A stretch of DNA of 64,000 nucleotides from an uncultured Armatimonadota bacterium. GTDB lineage: Bacteria; Armatimonadota; Armatimonadia; Armatimonadales; Armatimonadaceae. The notes below the pieces were generated by a model. It had not been told where the DNA came from. It worked only from the letters and a program-made list of their open reading frames with translations, and did not search any database. A program made the position numbers and the translations under genes. This document shows, in pieces, positions 26,252 to 35,216 of the stretch (the first letter of the stretch is position 1; each line of letters opens with the position of its first letter). The stretch lies in the NCBI GenBank assembly GCA_903910385.1, contig CAIVZM010000024.1, positions 41,609-105,608 on the forward strand. The letters run 5' to 3'.

Positions 26252-27640
26252 TTATCCTTTCCCCTGACCTTTACTCAAGGCAAGAAGGAAGCGGGCGGTG
26301 TGCTTTGCGCCCAGAATGAGATCAGTCAATCGAAGATTCTCATTGGGAGCATGGGCGCGCGTTCCTGGATATCCCACACCACAGGTGACAATCGGTTGTC
26401 GAAGACCCACTGCAAACGGATGAATCGGTCCGCTACCTCCCACCAGTGGAATCAGGAGCGGGTCTTTTTCATATACTTCTTTTGCGGTTTTGGCGGCAAG
26501 GGTCACCATGGGGTGGCGCGGGTCAACTCTTCCAGGGCGTTGCCCTCCCAGAAATACGATTTCGATATCGTGGAATCCCTTCGCATCCAGATGCGCCCGC
26601 AAGGAATCACGCACCTTCAGGGGGTCTTGATCGGGAACCAACCGGAAATCGACTTTCGCCATCGCCTTCGAGGGGAGCACAGTTTTGGCTCCGGCTCCCT
26701 GATATCCTGACTCAAGTCCGCAAATCGTGCAGGTTGGCTCAAAAACCATCCGTCGCTGAAACTCCGTCCCTGTCGCATTCCCCAGAAACTCCGTCAGGTT
26801 GAATTCTTGCTTGAGGTACGCTTCCTGTGCCGCATTCGGGAGAGCGTCCAACAGAGAAATATCGTACTCGGAAGCGGGAACAACCGCATCATAATGCCCC
26901 GGAAGGAGTATCTTCTCGTTGACATCTTTCAATGTCGCGAGCGCCCAGATAAGGCGCCAGGCGGCATTCGGAAACAAAGAACCGCCGACTCCGCTGTGCG
27001 CATCGTAGGCGAGCGTTTGCGAGTGCAATTCGAAGTAAGCGATTCCCCTCAGACCGCAAATTATCTCCGGGCGACCCGCTTCATCAACTCCGCCGAACTC
27101 CCAGATACACACATCGGCGGCAAGAATATTGGCATGTTCCTCAATCCATTCCGGAAGGTGAACTGAGGCGACTTCTTCCTCGCCTTCGATCACAAACTTG
27201 ACATTGACAGGCAGGTGGCCACCATGCGTCGCCCGAAGGGCGTCCAAAGCCATCAAACGGCAGGTGATATGTCCTTTATCATCGCTGACGCCCCGTGCAT
27301 AAGCGATACCGTCTGTTACTCGTAGTGTCCACGGATCGGAATCCCACAAATTGTAAGGTTCTGCTGGCTGGACATCGTAATGATTGTAAAAGAGAATCGT
27401 AGGGGCGTCCGCTCCTGCGCTACGATCCTCGCCGTAAACCACGGGCGGCCCGCCATTGGTGGGAATCAGGTGCGCCTCCATACCATGCGTACGGAGCAAG
27501 GCTGCCACCTTCTCGGCTCCCGCCAGCATCGGGGAGTCTGGCTGTGCTGCGACACTGGGAATGGCAACCAGTTCCGCCAGTTCCGCCAGACCCTGCACCA
27601 GCGCATTTTCCACTTCGATATCTAATTGCTTCTCATCCAT
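26252..27640 (-). CDS. M20-family metallopeptidase (dipeptidase/acetylornithine deacetylase-like)
   Basis: 462-aa zinc peptidase. Metal ligands and catalytic residues fit M20: H in FYNHYDVQP (about residue 87, followed by the catalytic D89), D in YARGVSDDKGH (about 119), the general base and ligand EE in VIEGEEEVAS (about 152-154), and H near the C-terminus in GTRAHAPNENL. The central dimerisation/lid domain is present. Length and motifs match bacterial M20 dipeptidases with cytosolic Xaa-Xaa peptide substrates. No signal peptide. Confidence 0.92.
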   Translation of the reverse strand: MDEKQLDIEVENALVQGLAELAELVAIPSVAAQPDSPMLAGAEKVAALLRTHGMEAHLIPTNGGPPVVYGEDRSAGADAPTILFYNHYDVQPAEPYNLWDSDPWTLRVTDGIAYARGVSDDKGHITCRLMALDALRATHGGHLPVNVKFVIEGEEEVASVHLPEWIEEHANILAADVCIWEFGGVDEAGRPEIICGLRGIAYFELHSQTLAYDAHSGVGGSLFPNAAWRLIWALATLKDVNEKILLPGHYDAVVPASEYDISLLDALPNAAQEAYLKQEFNLTEFLGNATGTEFQRRMVFEPTCTICGLESGYQGAGAKTVLPSKAMAKVDFRLVPDQDPLKVRDSLRAHLDAKGFHDIEIVFLGGQRPGRVDPRHPMVTLAAKTAKEVYEKDPLLIPLVGGSGPIHPFAVGLRQPIVTCGVGYPGTRAHAPNENLRLTDLILGAKHTARFLLALSKGQGKG

Positions 27641-27655
27641 GGCTGTATTCTACCG

Positions 27656-27685
27656 TTATCTCAACTATCTCTTATCTCAACTATC
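27656..27685 (-). repeat. 16-bp tandem duplication carrying a stop codon
   Basis: TTATCTCAACTATC occurs at 27656-27669 and 27672-27685 (period 16). Read on the minus strand each unit contains GATAGTTGAGATAA; the first TAG is the stop of the acetyltransferase gene ending at 27681, and the second lies 16 bp downstream in another frame. Confidence 0.85.
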
Positions 27686-28187
27686 CCTCATTCGTTCTGG
27701 GTTGGGCGTTCTGCAAAGATTTTTCCATGAAACGGCTCAGGACATCATCAGGATAACTTCCGAAAGATCCCCGATATTCGTAGCCGCATTTCTCATAGAA
27801 ACGCAACGCTTCCGCCTGATAAATCCCTGTTTCGAGGCGAAGATAGGGAATGCCCCTCGAACCGGCAAATTCCTCAAGATGAGATAGCAGTGCGAAGGCG
27901 ACGCCATTACCCCGGAAAGCGGGACGTACATACATCCGTTTCAGTTCTGCATAAGAATCATACAGAAAGCAGGATGCACAGGCGATCCTTTCACCTTCTT
28001 CAGTGCGGGCGGTAAGGAATCGTACATGGGGCTGGCATAACATCTCAATCGAGGCGAGATGGTTACTTTCCGCCGGGTACAGGGCTGTCAGATATGCGTC
28101 CAGTTCCTCTATCAAGGTTACTACAGACGGTTCGCCCGGATTTGTGACTTCAATGGTGTAATCCAACATTGTTTCCAGTTTGCCCAT
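27681..28187 (-). CDS. GNAT-family N-acetyltransferase
   Basis: 168-aa acetyltransferase. The acetyl-CoA loop is in MYVRPAFRGNGVAFALLSHLE (about 96-116), and LRLETGIYQAEALRFYEKCGYEYRGSF gives the usual C-terminal strand and helix with Tyr/Gly motif. PA0262/PaiA-like small GNATs look similar. The substrate is unknown. ATG 28187 is used; ATG 28169 (MLDYTIEV) with GGAAAC upstream is an equally good start. It follows the MoxR gene on the same strand by about 60 bp. Confidence 0.85.
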   Translation of the reverse strand: MGKLETMLDYTIEVTNPGEPSVVTLIEELDAYLTALYPAESNHLASIEMLCQPHVRFLTARTEEGERIACASCFLYDSYAELKRMYVRPAFRGNGVAFALLSHLEEFAGSRGIPYLRLETGIYQAEALRFYEKCGYEYRGSFGSYPDDVLSRFMEKSLQNAQPRTNEG

Positions 28188-28245
28188 GATGCAACGAAAC
28201 TCTCTTGCCAGTTCTCATCCTCAGGAAGACACCGAAAGCCGACGA

Positions 28246-29373
28246 TTAGCGCGGAACATCCACACCTTCGATAAGGCTTTTGAGGGTGGCATCCGGGGTC
28301 CGACCTTCGATTTCCGCTTCCGGTCTTAACAGAATCCGATGCCGAAGAACGGGCAACGCCATCGCCTTGACATCGTCTGGAATCAAAAAATCGCGGGCGC
28401 GAATAAGGGCGAGCGCTTTGCTGGCGTTCAGGAGGGCTACCGCGGCGCGGGGCGACGCTCCCAGAGTCAGCTGTCTGTGGCTACGTGTCCGACGCACGAT
28501 TTCGAGAATGTACCCGATCATCCCCTGTTCCACACGGACTGCAGGCAAGCTGGCGCGAGCCCGTAATAAATCATCGACCGTAGCGACTGCCTTGATCTGC
28601 GCCGTCGTCAAATCGGCTGCTTGAAACCCTCTGTCCCAGGCGACAAGCATCGCCCTCTCGGATTCCTCATCGGGGTAATCCACCAAAATCTTGACCAGAA
28701 AGCGGTCTAATTGCGCCTCAGGCAGGGGATACGTACCTTCATATTCCACCGGGTTCTGCGTCGCAAAGACCGTGAAGAGAGGTGGGAGAGCGTTCGTGAC
28801 GCCATCGATACTGGCGCGACGCTCTTCCATACATTCCAGCAATGCCGCCTGAGTTTTAGGAGGAGTTCGGTTAATTTCATCTGCGAGAGCGATTTCCGTG
28901 AAAATTGGCCCTTTTCTTAAATGGAATGCCCCCGTCTGCATATCGAATACATTAGCTCCGAGAATATCGGAAGGCATCAAATCAGGAGTGAACTGGATTC
29001 GCTTGAAGTCAGCCGCACAAGACGCCGCTATAGACCTAGCCAGCAGTGTCTTGGCGGTGCCGGGGACGCCTTCAAATAAGGCATGACCTCCTGCGAGCAG
29101 CGCAACTAACGCCGTCTCCACCACCTGCTCCTGTCCCTTGACAGATTTCGCGACTTCTCGACTGATACGTTCCGCCAGACCTGCGACAAATTCCGCAGTG
29201 GATTCCGTCGCTGTGACCCCTGAGGTTACGTCGTAGGGTGTCCTGCCCACCTCGGCAGGAGTATCTATCTGTGGGAGGTCGAACGGGGCAGGGGGCGCCG
29301 GTGTTGAAGCGGAAAAAGTAGTTGTGGTCGGGTCAGTCGTTTCCACGGAGTTCGAGTTCCTTTCGCACGCCAT
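28246..29373 (-). CDS. MoxR-family AAA+ ATPase
   Basis: 375-aa ATPase, a chaperone-like factor thought to activate partner complexes or envelope proteins. After a Pro/Thr-rich N-terminal extension of about 55 residues come Walker A GVPGTAKTLLARS, FTPDLMPSDILGANVF, Walker B/sensor ALADEINRTPPKTQAALLECMEE and FATQNPVEYEGTYPLPEAQLDRF, all MoxR hallmarks. It overlaps the upstream DUF4350 gene by about 40 bp from ATG 29373; GTG 29346 with AGGA upstream is an alternative. Last of a coupled four-gene group. Confidence 0.93.
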   Translation of the reverse strand: MACERNSNSVETTDPTTTTFSASTPAPPAPFDLPQIDTPAEVGRTPYDVTSGVTATESTAEFVAGLAERISREVAKSVKGQEQVVETALVALLAGGHALFEGVPGTAKTLLARSIAASCAADFKRIQFTPDLMPSDILGANVFDMQTGAFHLRKGPIFTEIALADEINRTPPKTQAALLECMEERRASIDGVTNALPPLFTVFATQNPVEYEGTYPLPEAQLDRFLVKILVDYPDEESERAMLVAWDRGFQAADLTTAQIKAVATVDDLLRARASLPAVRVEQGMIGYILEIVRRTRSHRQLTLGASPRAAVALLNASKALALIRARDFLIPDDVKAMALPVLRHRILLRPEAEIEGRTPDATLKSLIEGVDVPR

Positions 29374-30538
29374 CCATTTCCTGGGTCAGGCGCAATAAAT
29401 CTTGATCGCTGAGCTTGCTCCCGGATGCGATTGCTTCTTCGCTACGTTCCAGCAAACTAAATATGCGTTGCCGATTAGGATCTTGAGGATCGCCGAGAAT
29501 CGCCGCCGCACTACGAGCCACTTCCTCATTCGATGCATCGAGAGGTATACCCAGGGTGCGACAGAGATCACGGGAGAAAGACAGGTAGATACCTTCCAGT
29601 GCAGTGTCTCGCGCCCCGGCGCGGCGGTAAAGGGACGCTATCGAAGTGACATATTCCAGGGAAACCCTCGACGCTCCCACCGACGGACGGGCAACGCCGA
29701 AACGTTTCCCTGCGGTGTAAAAAATTAGCACGAAAAGCAGTCCGAGTTGTAGTAGGGCGAACTGACCGGGCTTCCCGATCACATCCCAGAAGCTGCGTTC
29801 AGATTGAAATCCCTGATGCAGTTCATCGAAGTAGACGCTTCCCGATTTGCCATTTGTCTTGTACAACTGGCTCTCTATCAGTCGAACGAAAAACCGGGCG
29901 TTTTCCGCTTCGATCAGATGCTTATTTTCGATGATTTTGGATGTAGGCGCGGTAAAGATCAGTCCCTTGCCTCGTTGCAAGACGAGGAACGCCGGGTTCT
30001 TATCCGAAAAGAGTGTGATGGCGTTATCGGGCATTCGTTCAAAACGGTAACGATCCGGAAAGGAAACCTTTTTCACGTCATCCAGAAAGGGGATCGGTTG
30101 ACGCGGAGAAAGCAATGCCGCTTTTGGTCCGATATCCGCAGGGCGCAGTAGCAACTTCTTCGCCAGAGCGTCATCCATACGGGACAGCAGGATCAGGGTT
30201 CCTCCCGCTTCGATCCAGCGAATCGCATCTTTCACTTCCTCATCTCCCCAGATTTGTCCTGTAAGTCCGGAAGATATAGGAGTAGCGGAAATCATGATAT
30301 GTGCGTCATCTGGCCAGCGTTGCACACTTGCCTGGTATCGACGAACGGATATTCCCCGCTGTTGCAGGAGGAGATAAATGGCTTTATATCCCGACTCCCG
30401 AGCGGAAAAACTGGTATGATGCTCCCCAACTTCAGAGTTATTGGTCGTCCCAGCAAGCGCAAAATATGCGGCAACCACCAGCATAGGCAAGGCGACCAGT
30501 ACCAGCAATATGTCGCCTCGGTTATAGGTTCGATTCAC
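29333..30538 (-). CDS. DUF4350-containing membrane protein
   Basis: 401-aa protein with one N-terminal helix (LLVLVALPMLVVAAYFALA), an extracytoplasmic domain typical of DUF4350 (GYKAIYLLLQQRGISVRRY, IEAGGTLILLSR, VYFDELHQG) and a second helix near residue 270 (LLQLGLLFVLIFYTAGKRFG) followed by a cytosolic helical tail. DUF4350 proteins occur with MoxR and DUF4129 proteins. The start is GTG, overlapping the upstream stop as GTGA. The role is unknown. Confidence 0.85.
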   Translation of the reverse strand: MNRTYNRGDILLVLVALPMLVVAAYFALAGTTNNSEVGEHHTSFSARESGYKAIYLLLQQRGISVRRYQASVQRWPDDAHIMISATPISSGLTGQIWGDEEVKDAIRWIEAGGTLILLSRMDDALAKKLLLRPADIGPKAALLSPRQPIPFLDDVKKVSFPDRYRFERMPDNAITLFSDKNPAFLVLQRGKGLIFTAPTSKIIENKHLIEAENARFFVRLIESQLYKTNGKSGSVYFDELHQGFQSERSFWDVIGKPGQFALLQLGLLFVLIFYTAGKRFGVARPSVGASRVSLEYVTSIASLYRRAGARDTALEGIYLSFSRDLCRTLGIPLDASNEEVARSAAAILGDPQDPNRQRIFSLLERSEEAIASGSKLSDQDLLRLTQEMDGVRKELELRGND

Positions 30539-31671
30539 CAGTCGTTCCCTGCTCTGGTAGCCGGAGCCATGCTGGAAGCATTCCTTTCATCCTCTACTTG
30601 ATTCGATACCGAATTGGCAGGCACATAAGCGACTGCTGGAAGGGCGTCATGAGCATCGATTACAGATTGATATTCAGAGGCTGTTGCTGACCGACCTCCG
30701 TACCAGACGGCATCGAAGAGACGGGTTGCAGGGAGTAATGTCGTATAAGCGCTGTCAGAACGGCGGCGCACCGCATTCTGGTATTCCCAGTTTGTGCGAT
30801 TCTCCTGCAGTACAAGATAACCGTTTCCAGCAAGCCGTCGTAGCGAAGCGATATACGCCAATCGGAGCGCCGTGCGATAATCACCTCTCAAGGCGCTCTG
30901 CCGTGATGCTCCAAGAGGATCAGGAATATCGTAGAGCATATCCATGCCATCCTGAACAGCCTTCCGGGTTTTTCGCTGTTTCTGATTCTGACGGGCGAGG
31001 AAAAATCGGGCGAGATAAAACGCTCCCACGAGCGCAGCGACGCCCAGAATCGCATACAACAGGTAGATCGTGAACTGAGCGAGCCAGGGAATTTCCTTCA
31101 TTTTGCCCTGCGCCGGGAAAAGCCATTTCCAGAGCCTTTTCCATTGTTTATCGATCCACTCCAATGCCTGCGCGATGAGATTTTTCTGTTGCGTCACCGG
31201 CTTTTCCGGAGCGAATTCCTTTGCGGAGAGAATTGCTTTTGCCTGCTCACCGGGATCCCTATCGTTGAGATTGCGGATTGATGGAGAAGGAGAGGGCGTT
31301 TCACTCAATCGCTCCAGCAAGGAAATACGAGACTTTAGCGTATTATTTTCGGTGGAGGAAGATCTCCTGCCGGGTTTCTCCGCTGATTTCAGGACTTTCA
31401 AATCCGAGGCATTATCGAGGGAAACGCGCTTGCCATCGGGCAATATGACCTCATTGACGATTTCAAAACGCTTTCTCCACTGGCTAGCTTCCGACGTTGA
31501 CAAACCTTTCGCGTTCGCTTTCCGATAATCCGCCAGTAAATGCCTGTATTGATCGCGTGTAATCGCTCCGCCTTGGTCTGACCTGGGTTCCTGTGTCTGA
31601 GCGCCAACCATTTTCGTTGCCAAGCTAACTGCAAACAGAAGAACGACAAGTATCGGAGAGAAGAATCTCAT
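30535..31671 (-). CDS. DUF4129-containing membrane protein
   Basis: 378-aa protein with a signal-like N-terminal helix, a charged periplasmic region with predicted helices, one membrane helix near residue 215 (FTIYLLYAILGVAALVGAFYLARFF) and a C-terminal DUF4129 domain (YRTALRLAYIASLRRLAGNGYLVL, NWEYQNAV, FDAVWYGG). DUF4129 is often fused to transglutaminases; here it stands alone. It is coupled by ATGA to the upstream gene and by GTGA to the downstream gene. Confidence 0.85.
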   Translation of the reverse strand: MRFFSPILVVLLFAVSLATKMVGAQTQEPRSDQGGAITRDQYRHLLADYRKANAKGLSTSEASQWRKRFEIVNEVILPDGKRVSLDNASDLKVLKSAEKPGRRSSSTENNTLKSRISLLERLSETPSPSPSIRNLNDRDPGEQAKAILSAKEFAPEKPVTQQKNLIAQALEWIDKQWKRLWKWLFPAQGKMKEIPWLAQFTIYLLYAILGVAALVGAFYLARFFLARQNQKQRKTRKAVQDGMDMLYDIPDPLGASRQSALRGDYRTALRLAYIASLRRLAGNGYLVLQENRTNWEYQNAVRRRSDSAYTTLLPATRLFDAVWYGGRSATASEYQSVIDAHDALPAVAYVPANSVSNQVEDERNASSMAPATRAGNDW

Positions 31672-32591
31672 TTCCTCGTGGAAGCCTTTAGCTGTCGTTG
31701 ACGCGCTTCTTCACTGGTAATATCCCCGAACGGATCATCAAGGAGGGGGTAATCTTGCTCAATCGCCTGTGCGACTACATCCAGACCCTCCCGTCGAACC
31801 CGTATATCGAAATACAGCAGCGAACGAGCGATACCCTCCAGAGGAAGAATCATTATAGACGACAGCATGAGGAGAGCGATTCCGATAAGAAAACGGTCAA
31901 CACCCTCCCGGGTCGGATCATTGCCCATAGGGATGAGGGAAAATATTGTCACCAGCGCCAGTGTCAGCGATATGACGATAACGGCGCTCAACCCTATCTG
32001 CACCAGCAGAATAACTCCCAGCGTCCTGCCGAAATTACCGCTTGTAAGAGAGGAAGAACGCTTGAAGGCTGCCCCGATAGACTTGCTTTCGAGAATCATC
32101 GCAGTCACAACAAATGCCCACAGCGTCAAAAACACAAAAGAGAGTATGCCGGTAACGACGGAAGAAAGGGTAATAGCGAAAGCGACTACGATCGCCGTTC
32201 CCAGAAGTGGTCTAATGTGTTTGAAAGATCGTCGTAGCGCTTCCCACGGACTGATGTATGCCCCTGTCGTGACATACTCACTGACGACAATGGCAAGAGG
32301 AGCGTCCAGAAAGGTTCTTCCCATCCAAAAAAGCGGCGTTGCAATAAGACTTGCCGCCATAAAGTTCCAGATCGAGGTATCCAAAGCGCTGGAATTACCC
32401 ACGAGATTGGAAGTCAGAATCAATTGTCGTAACGGCGGAGCTATCAGAACTAAAAACAGGATCGTTGGTATGCCCAGAAGAAGCGCTGACAAACCGCATA
32501 ACGGGAAGAATCGCGCCCGATACAGGTCGAGCGCGTCATCGGCAATATCCCAGACGGTGCGGGGTAGCAGTTTTGCCAGCGGGGCGTTCAA
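31668..32591 (-). CDS. Polytopic membrane protein of the MoxR/DUF4129 operon
   Basis: 307-aa protein with about six hydrophobic segments and a start of the type VWDIADDALDLYRARFFPL, as in membrane proteins that precede DUF4129/DUF4350/MoxR genes (related to DUF975 and glycerophosphodiesterase membrane domains). The start is TTG 32591 with AAGGAG 6 nt upstream. Its stop overlaps the DUF4129 start by four bases. The function is unknown; a membrane scaffold of the MoxR system is inferred. Confidence 0.75.
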   Translation of the reverse strand: MNAPLAKLLPRTVWDIADDALDLYRARFFPLCGLSALLLGIPTILFLVLIAPPLRQLILTSNLVGNSSALDTSIWNFMAASLIATPLFWMGRTFLDAPLAIVVSEYVTTGAYISPWEALRRSFKHIRPLLGTAIVVAFAITLSSVVTGILSFVFLTLWAFVVTAMILESKSIGAAFKRSSSLTSGNFGRTLGVILLVQIGLSAVIVISLTLALVTIFSLIPMGNDPTREGVDRFLIGIALLMLSSIMILPLEGIARSLLYFDIRVRREGLDVVAQAIEQDYPLLDDPFGDITSEEARQRQLKASTRK

Positions 32592-32696
32592 CAGGACTCC
32601 TTAATCATGCGCATTAGCGCTGCGGGATGCTCCATTTCTGATCTGTAACGTACCGAATCGTCTACCCTCATGATTTTTTTGAGGAAAGGTATAGAG

Positions 32697-33245
32697 TTAC
32701 TCCATACCCGCTGAAACTTTTACCATGGTGGGACGTAGCGCTTTACCGCTCAATGTATATCCTTTTTGTAACTCTTCTATCACGGTATTTTCCGGATATT
32801 CATCCGTCTCTTCCCGCAAGACAGCATTGTGGACATTGGGATCGAACGGCTGATAAAGCGCTTCTATCAGAGTGACGCCTTCGCGCGACAGGAACTCCTG
32901 CATCTGGCGGTAGGTAGCGTTAACGCCCCCGATGAGTTTGTCATAATCACGGGTTTCGACAGCGGCGGCAAGAGCGCGTTCGAAGTTATCCACCACAGGA
33001 AGTAGCTTCTTCAAAATATCTTCGGCGACATAAGCGCGTAAACTTTCGCGTTCTTCATCGGTTCGCCGCTTGTAATTCTGGAAATCGGCTCGCGCCCGAA
33101 GATGAGCTTCCCGCTCCGCTTCCGCTCGCTGATTCGCTTCATTCAACTCCGCCTGAAGCGCGGCGAAATCGACGTTCAGGGCGCGATCTTCTGATACGTC
33201 ATTCGTATCTTCAGACTCGAAATTCTGTGTTTTCTCGGAACTCAT
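32697..33245 (-). CDS. grpE: Nucleotide exchange factor GrpE
   Basis: 182-aa DnaK co-chaperone that speeds ADP release. An acidic N-terminal tail leads into a long coiled coil (LQAELNEANQRAEAEREAHLRARADFQNYKRRTDEE) and the beta-rich wing with VDNFERALAAA, GVNATYRQMQEFL, FDPNVHNAVLRE and GKALRPTMVKVS. Length and motifs are standard. The start could be 33245, 33254 or 33266 and no strong ribosome-binding site decides. It follows hrcA by 95 bp; dnaK and dnaJ are not adjacent. Confidence 0.93.
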   Translation of the reverse strand: MSSEKTQNFESEDTNDVSEDRALNVDFAALQAELNEANQRAEAEREAHLRARADFQNYKRRTDEERESLRAYVAEDILKKLLPVVDNFERALAAAVETRDYDKLIGGVNATYRQMQEFLSREGVTLIEALYQPFDPNVHNAVLREETDEYPENTVIEELQKGYTLSGKALRPTMVKVSAGME

Positions 33246-33339
33246 ACTGAGCATTTTACCGCACAACGGAAATCTTCGGAGACATCAGGAAAGGCAAAGT
33301 GATATAAGTTTCATTTTACTCCGCTCAGCGATGTTCCAA

Positions 33340-34407
33340 TTAAGGGGCTATGGAGAGACGGGTCAGTATTTCCGTCATGGTTTTTGCCATCAGTTCCACG
33401 GCGGCGGAGGCGCGTGCATAATCCATACGAGTCGGACCCAGAACGCCGATACTGCCACGTTCACGAGTTCCTATATAGTACGAAGCGGAAACCAGACTGT
33501 ACTCCGACATAGCCGGTCTTCCCGACTCCTCGCCGATTACGACCTGCACCGCTGGCGCGGTTGAACTCGTGACAGCCGTCTCCAGCATTTCCAGCAACGC
33601 CGCACGTTCCTGAATGAGCGAAAGAAACTGCCCCAGACGTTCAACATCACGGAACTCCGGCAGATTCAACGCCGCCTGAGTCCCCTCTATAAAGACCGGG
33701 ACTTCGCTTCGGAGATTGATCGCAGCGCCGGCGATTTCGTGGACGATTCGTTGCCAGACACGCCCGAAACGAATCAATTCAGGGGGCGGGCCTTCGTCCG
33801 ATCTGCCGTTCGTTTGTGCCAGAACCGAAAGCTCCGCCAGCGATTTACTCACGAAACGCTCGTTGAGCGCATTCGCCAGATACAACGCATCGGAGGCGGT
33901 CAGTCGTAGATCGGAGATCAGGCGGTTCTCGGTGCGTCCCGTAGAAAATAACAGTGCAAGCAGCGCTTTGTCTGTGCCCGCCGCCGCGACAAAAATCTGA
34001 CGCAGTTCGGTATCATCACTGTCCGGCGAAGTTGCAACGGCGGGTAGACTGGTCATTTCCGCCAGCAGACGACAGGTCTGCCGCAAAATCGCATCCAGTT
34101 CGGATGACGCGGAGGCAACTGCACGACGGATCTGACGGACTTCGCCATCCTGAACGACCGGAAGGGGCATCAGGCGGTTGACATAGAAGCGGTATCCCTG
34201 GTCTGAAGGGACTCGGCCCGCCGAGGTGTGCGGCTGTCGCAAGAAGCCACGTTCGCTCATCTCCGCCATTTCGTTACGGATCGTTGCGGATTTTACGCCA
34301 AGGCTATAGCGCTCGACCAGTACATGACTGCCGACAGGTTCGGCTGTCGCTACGTAGTCGATAACAATCGCTCTTAAGATGCGCTGTTTTCGGAGATCCA
34401 GTTCCAT
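33340..34407 (-). CDS. hrcA: Heat-inducible transcription repressor HrcA
   Basis: 355-aa repressor that controls chaperone genes through CIRCE operators. The N-terminal winged helix reads RQRILRAIVIDYVATAEPVGS-like (KQRILRAIVIDYVATAEPVGS) and KSATIRNEMAEMSERGFLRQPHTSAGRVPSDQGYRFYV, both HrcA signatures. The middle GAF-like domain includes LVLARTG-type segments, and the C-terminus has IGVLGPTRMDYARA. Full length. It has a perfect-consensus promoter and no recognisable CIRCE element upstream, so autoregulation is not evident. Confidence 0.95.
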   Translation of the reverse strand: MELDLRKQRILRAIVIDYVATAEPVGSHVLVERYSLGVKSATIRNEMAEMSERGFLRQPHTSAGRVPSDQGYRFYVNRLMPLPVVQDGEVRQIRRAVASASSELDAILRQTCRLLAEMTSLPAVATSPDSDDTELRQIFVAAAGTDKALLALLFSTGRTENRLISDLRLTASDALYLANALNERFVSKSLAELSVLAQTNGRSDEGPPPELIRFGRVWQRIVHEIAGAAINLRSEVPVFIEGTQAALNLPEFRDVERLGQFLSLIQERAALLEMLETAVTSSTAPAVQVVIGEESGRPAMSEYSLVSASYYIGTRERGSIGVLGPTRMDYARASAAVELMAKTMTEILTRLSIAP

Positions 34408-34442
34408 AATTTCATGAGGAGAAACCCACTCGCGAAAATAAA

Positions 34443-34471
34443 ATTATAGCCGCTTCATTCCTTACTGTCAA
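34443..34471 (-). promoter_or_regulatory. Consensus sigma-70 promoter of hrcA
   Basis: Minus strand: TTGACA (34466-34471), a 17-bp spacer and TATAAT (34443-34448). Both hexamers match the consensus exactly. Transcription should begin near 34436, about 29 nt before the hrcA ATG. Confidence 0.9.
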
Positions 34472-34562
34472 TTTTACGAAGGTGAAGATGGCGTTTTATC
34501 ACTGCTCATATCTAAAATGTGCGCCGAAACGCAACAGATGTTCCATAAACAGCGACACGATA

Positions 34563-35129
34563 TTAAATTAACGGGTGAGGTGCAGAAGTCTGATATCGAA
34601 CGTAGGTTCGTTGATCGCCCTTTACGACCCGTTGCTCTGTGGTCACAAATGCCATTCCTATCTTTTGCAAAACCTTGCGAGAAGCGAAATTCTCTTCGTC
34701 CGCCCATGCGTGGATACTGGACAGCGCCATCTCCGAAAATCCATATGCCAGGGTCAGTCTAGCAGATTCTGTCATCATTCCCTGACCCCAGTAGGGACGT
34801 GCAAGGATATAACCGAGTTCCGCTTCGCCCGGAATGCGCTTCAACTCCATCAGGTCGGTGGAACCAATCACAGCATTCGTGGCGCGTAGGACAACAGCGA
34901 GTCCCAGAGATTCATTCCGTCTTCGACGGTTCACCTGATCCCGTAAGAACGTTCGAACCGTTGATAAATCAGCATTGGGCGACCAGGGCAGATACCGGGT
35001 CACCTCTGGATCACGTGCGAAGAGCAACATATCTTCTGCATCATCTAGAGCAAGCGGACGCAACGTCAGGCGTTCGCTGACCAGATGAACTGAGTCATGA
35101 CGATGCGGTCGGGTCAAAAAATCGAACAT
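34563..35129 (-). CDS. RimJ/RimL-type GNAT acetyltransferase
   Basis: 188-aa GNAT of the Acetyltransf_3 type. It begins with the usual SERLTLRPLALDDAEDMLLFARDPEVTRYLPW and contains GEAELGYILARPYWGQGMMTESARLTLAYGF (acetyl-CoA loop) and NFASRKVLQKIGMAFVTTE. Such enzymes acetylate N-termini, amines or drugs; the target is unknown. The frame extends to GTG 35189, but ATG 35129 fits the family start better. Confidence 0.87.
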   Translation of the reverse strand: MFDFLTRPHRHDSVHLVSERLTLRPLALDDAEDMLLFARDPEVTRYLPWSPNADLSTVRTFLRDQVNRRRRNESLGLAVVLRATNAVIGSTDLMELKRIPGEAELGYILARPYWGQGMMTESARLTLAYGFSEMALSSIHAWADEENFASRKVLQKIGMAFVTTEQRVVKGDQRTYVRYQTSAPHPLI

Positions 35130-35216
35130 ATCAGGATTGAAGCCTGAACTCAGTGTATCCGACTTCCGCTGTATTTCCCTGTGTATCACGATGGGCTAAC
35201 CGGAAAGGTGTGATTG

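Noticed and set aside
34408..34500. CIRCE operator upstream of hrcA
   Set aside because: No TTAGCACTC-type inverted repeat is present; only a consensus promoter was found.
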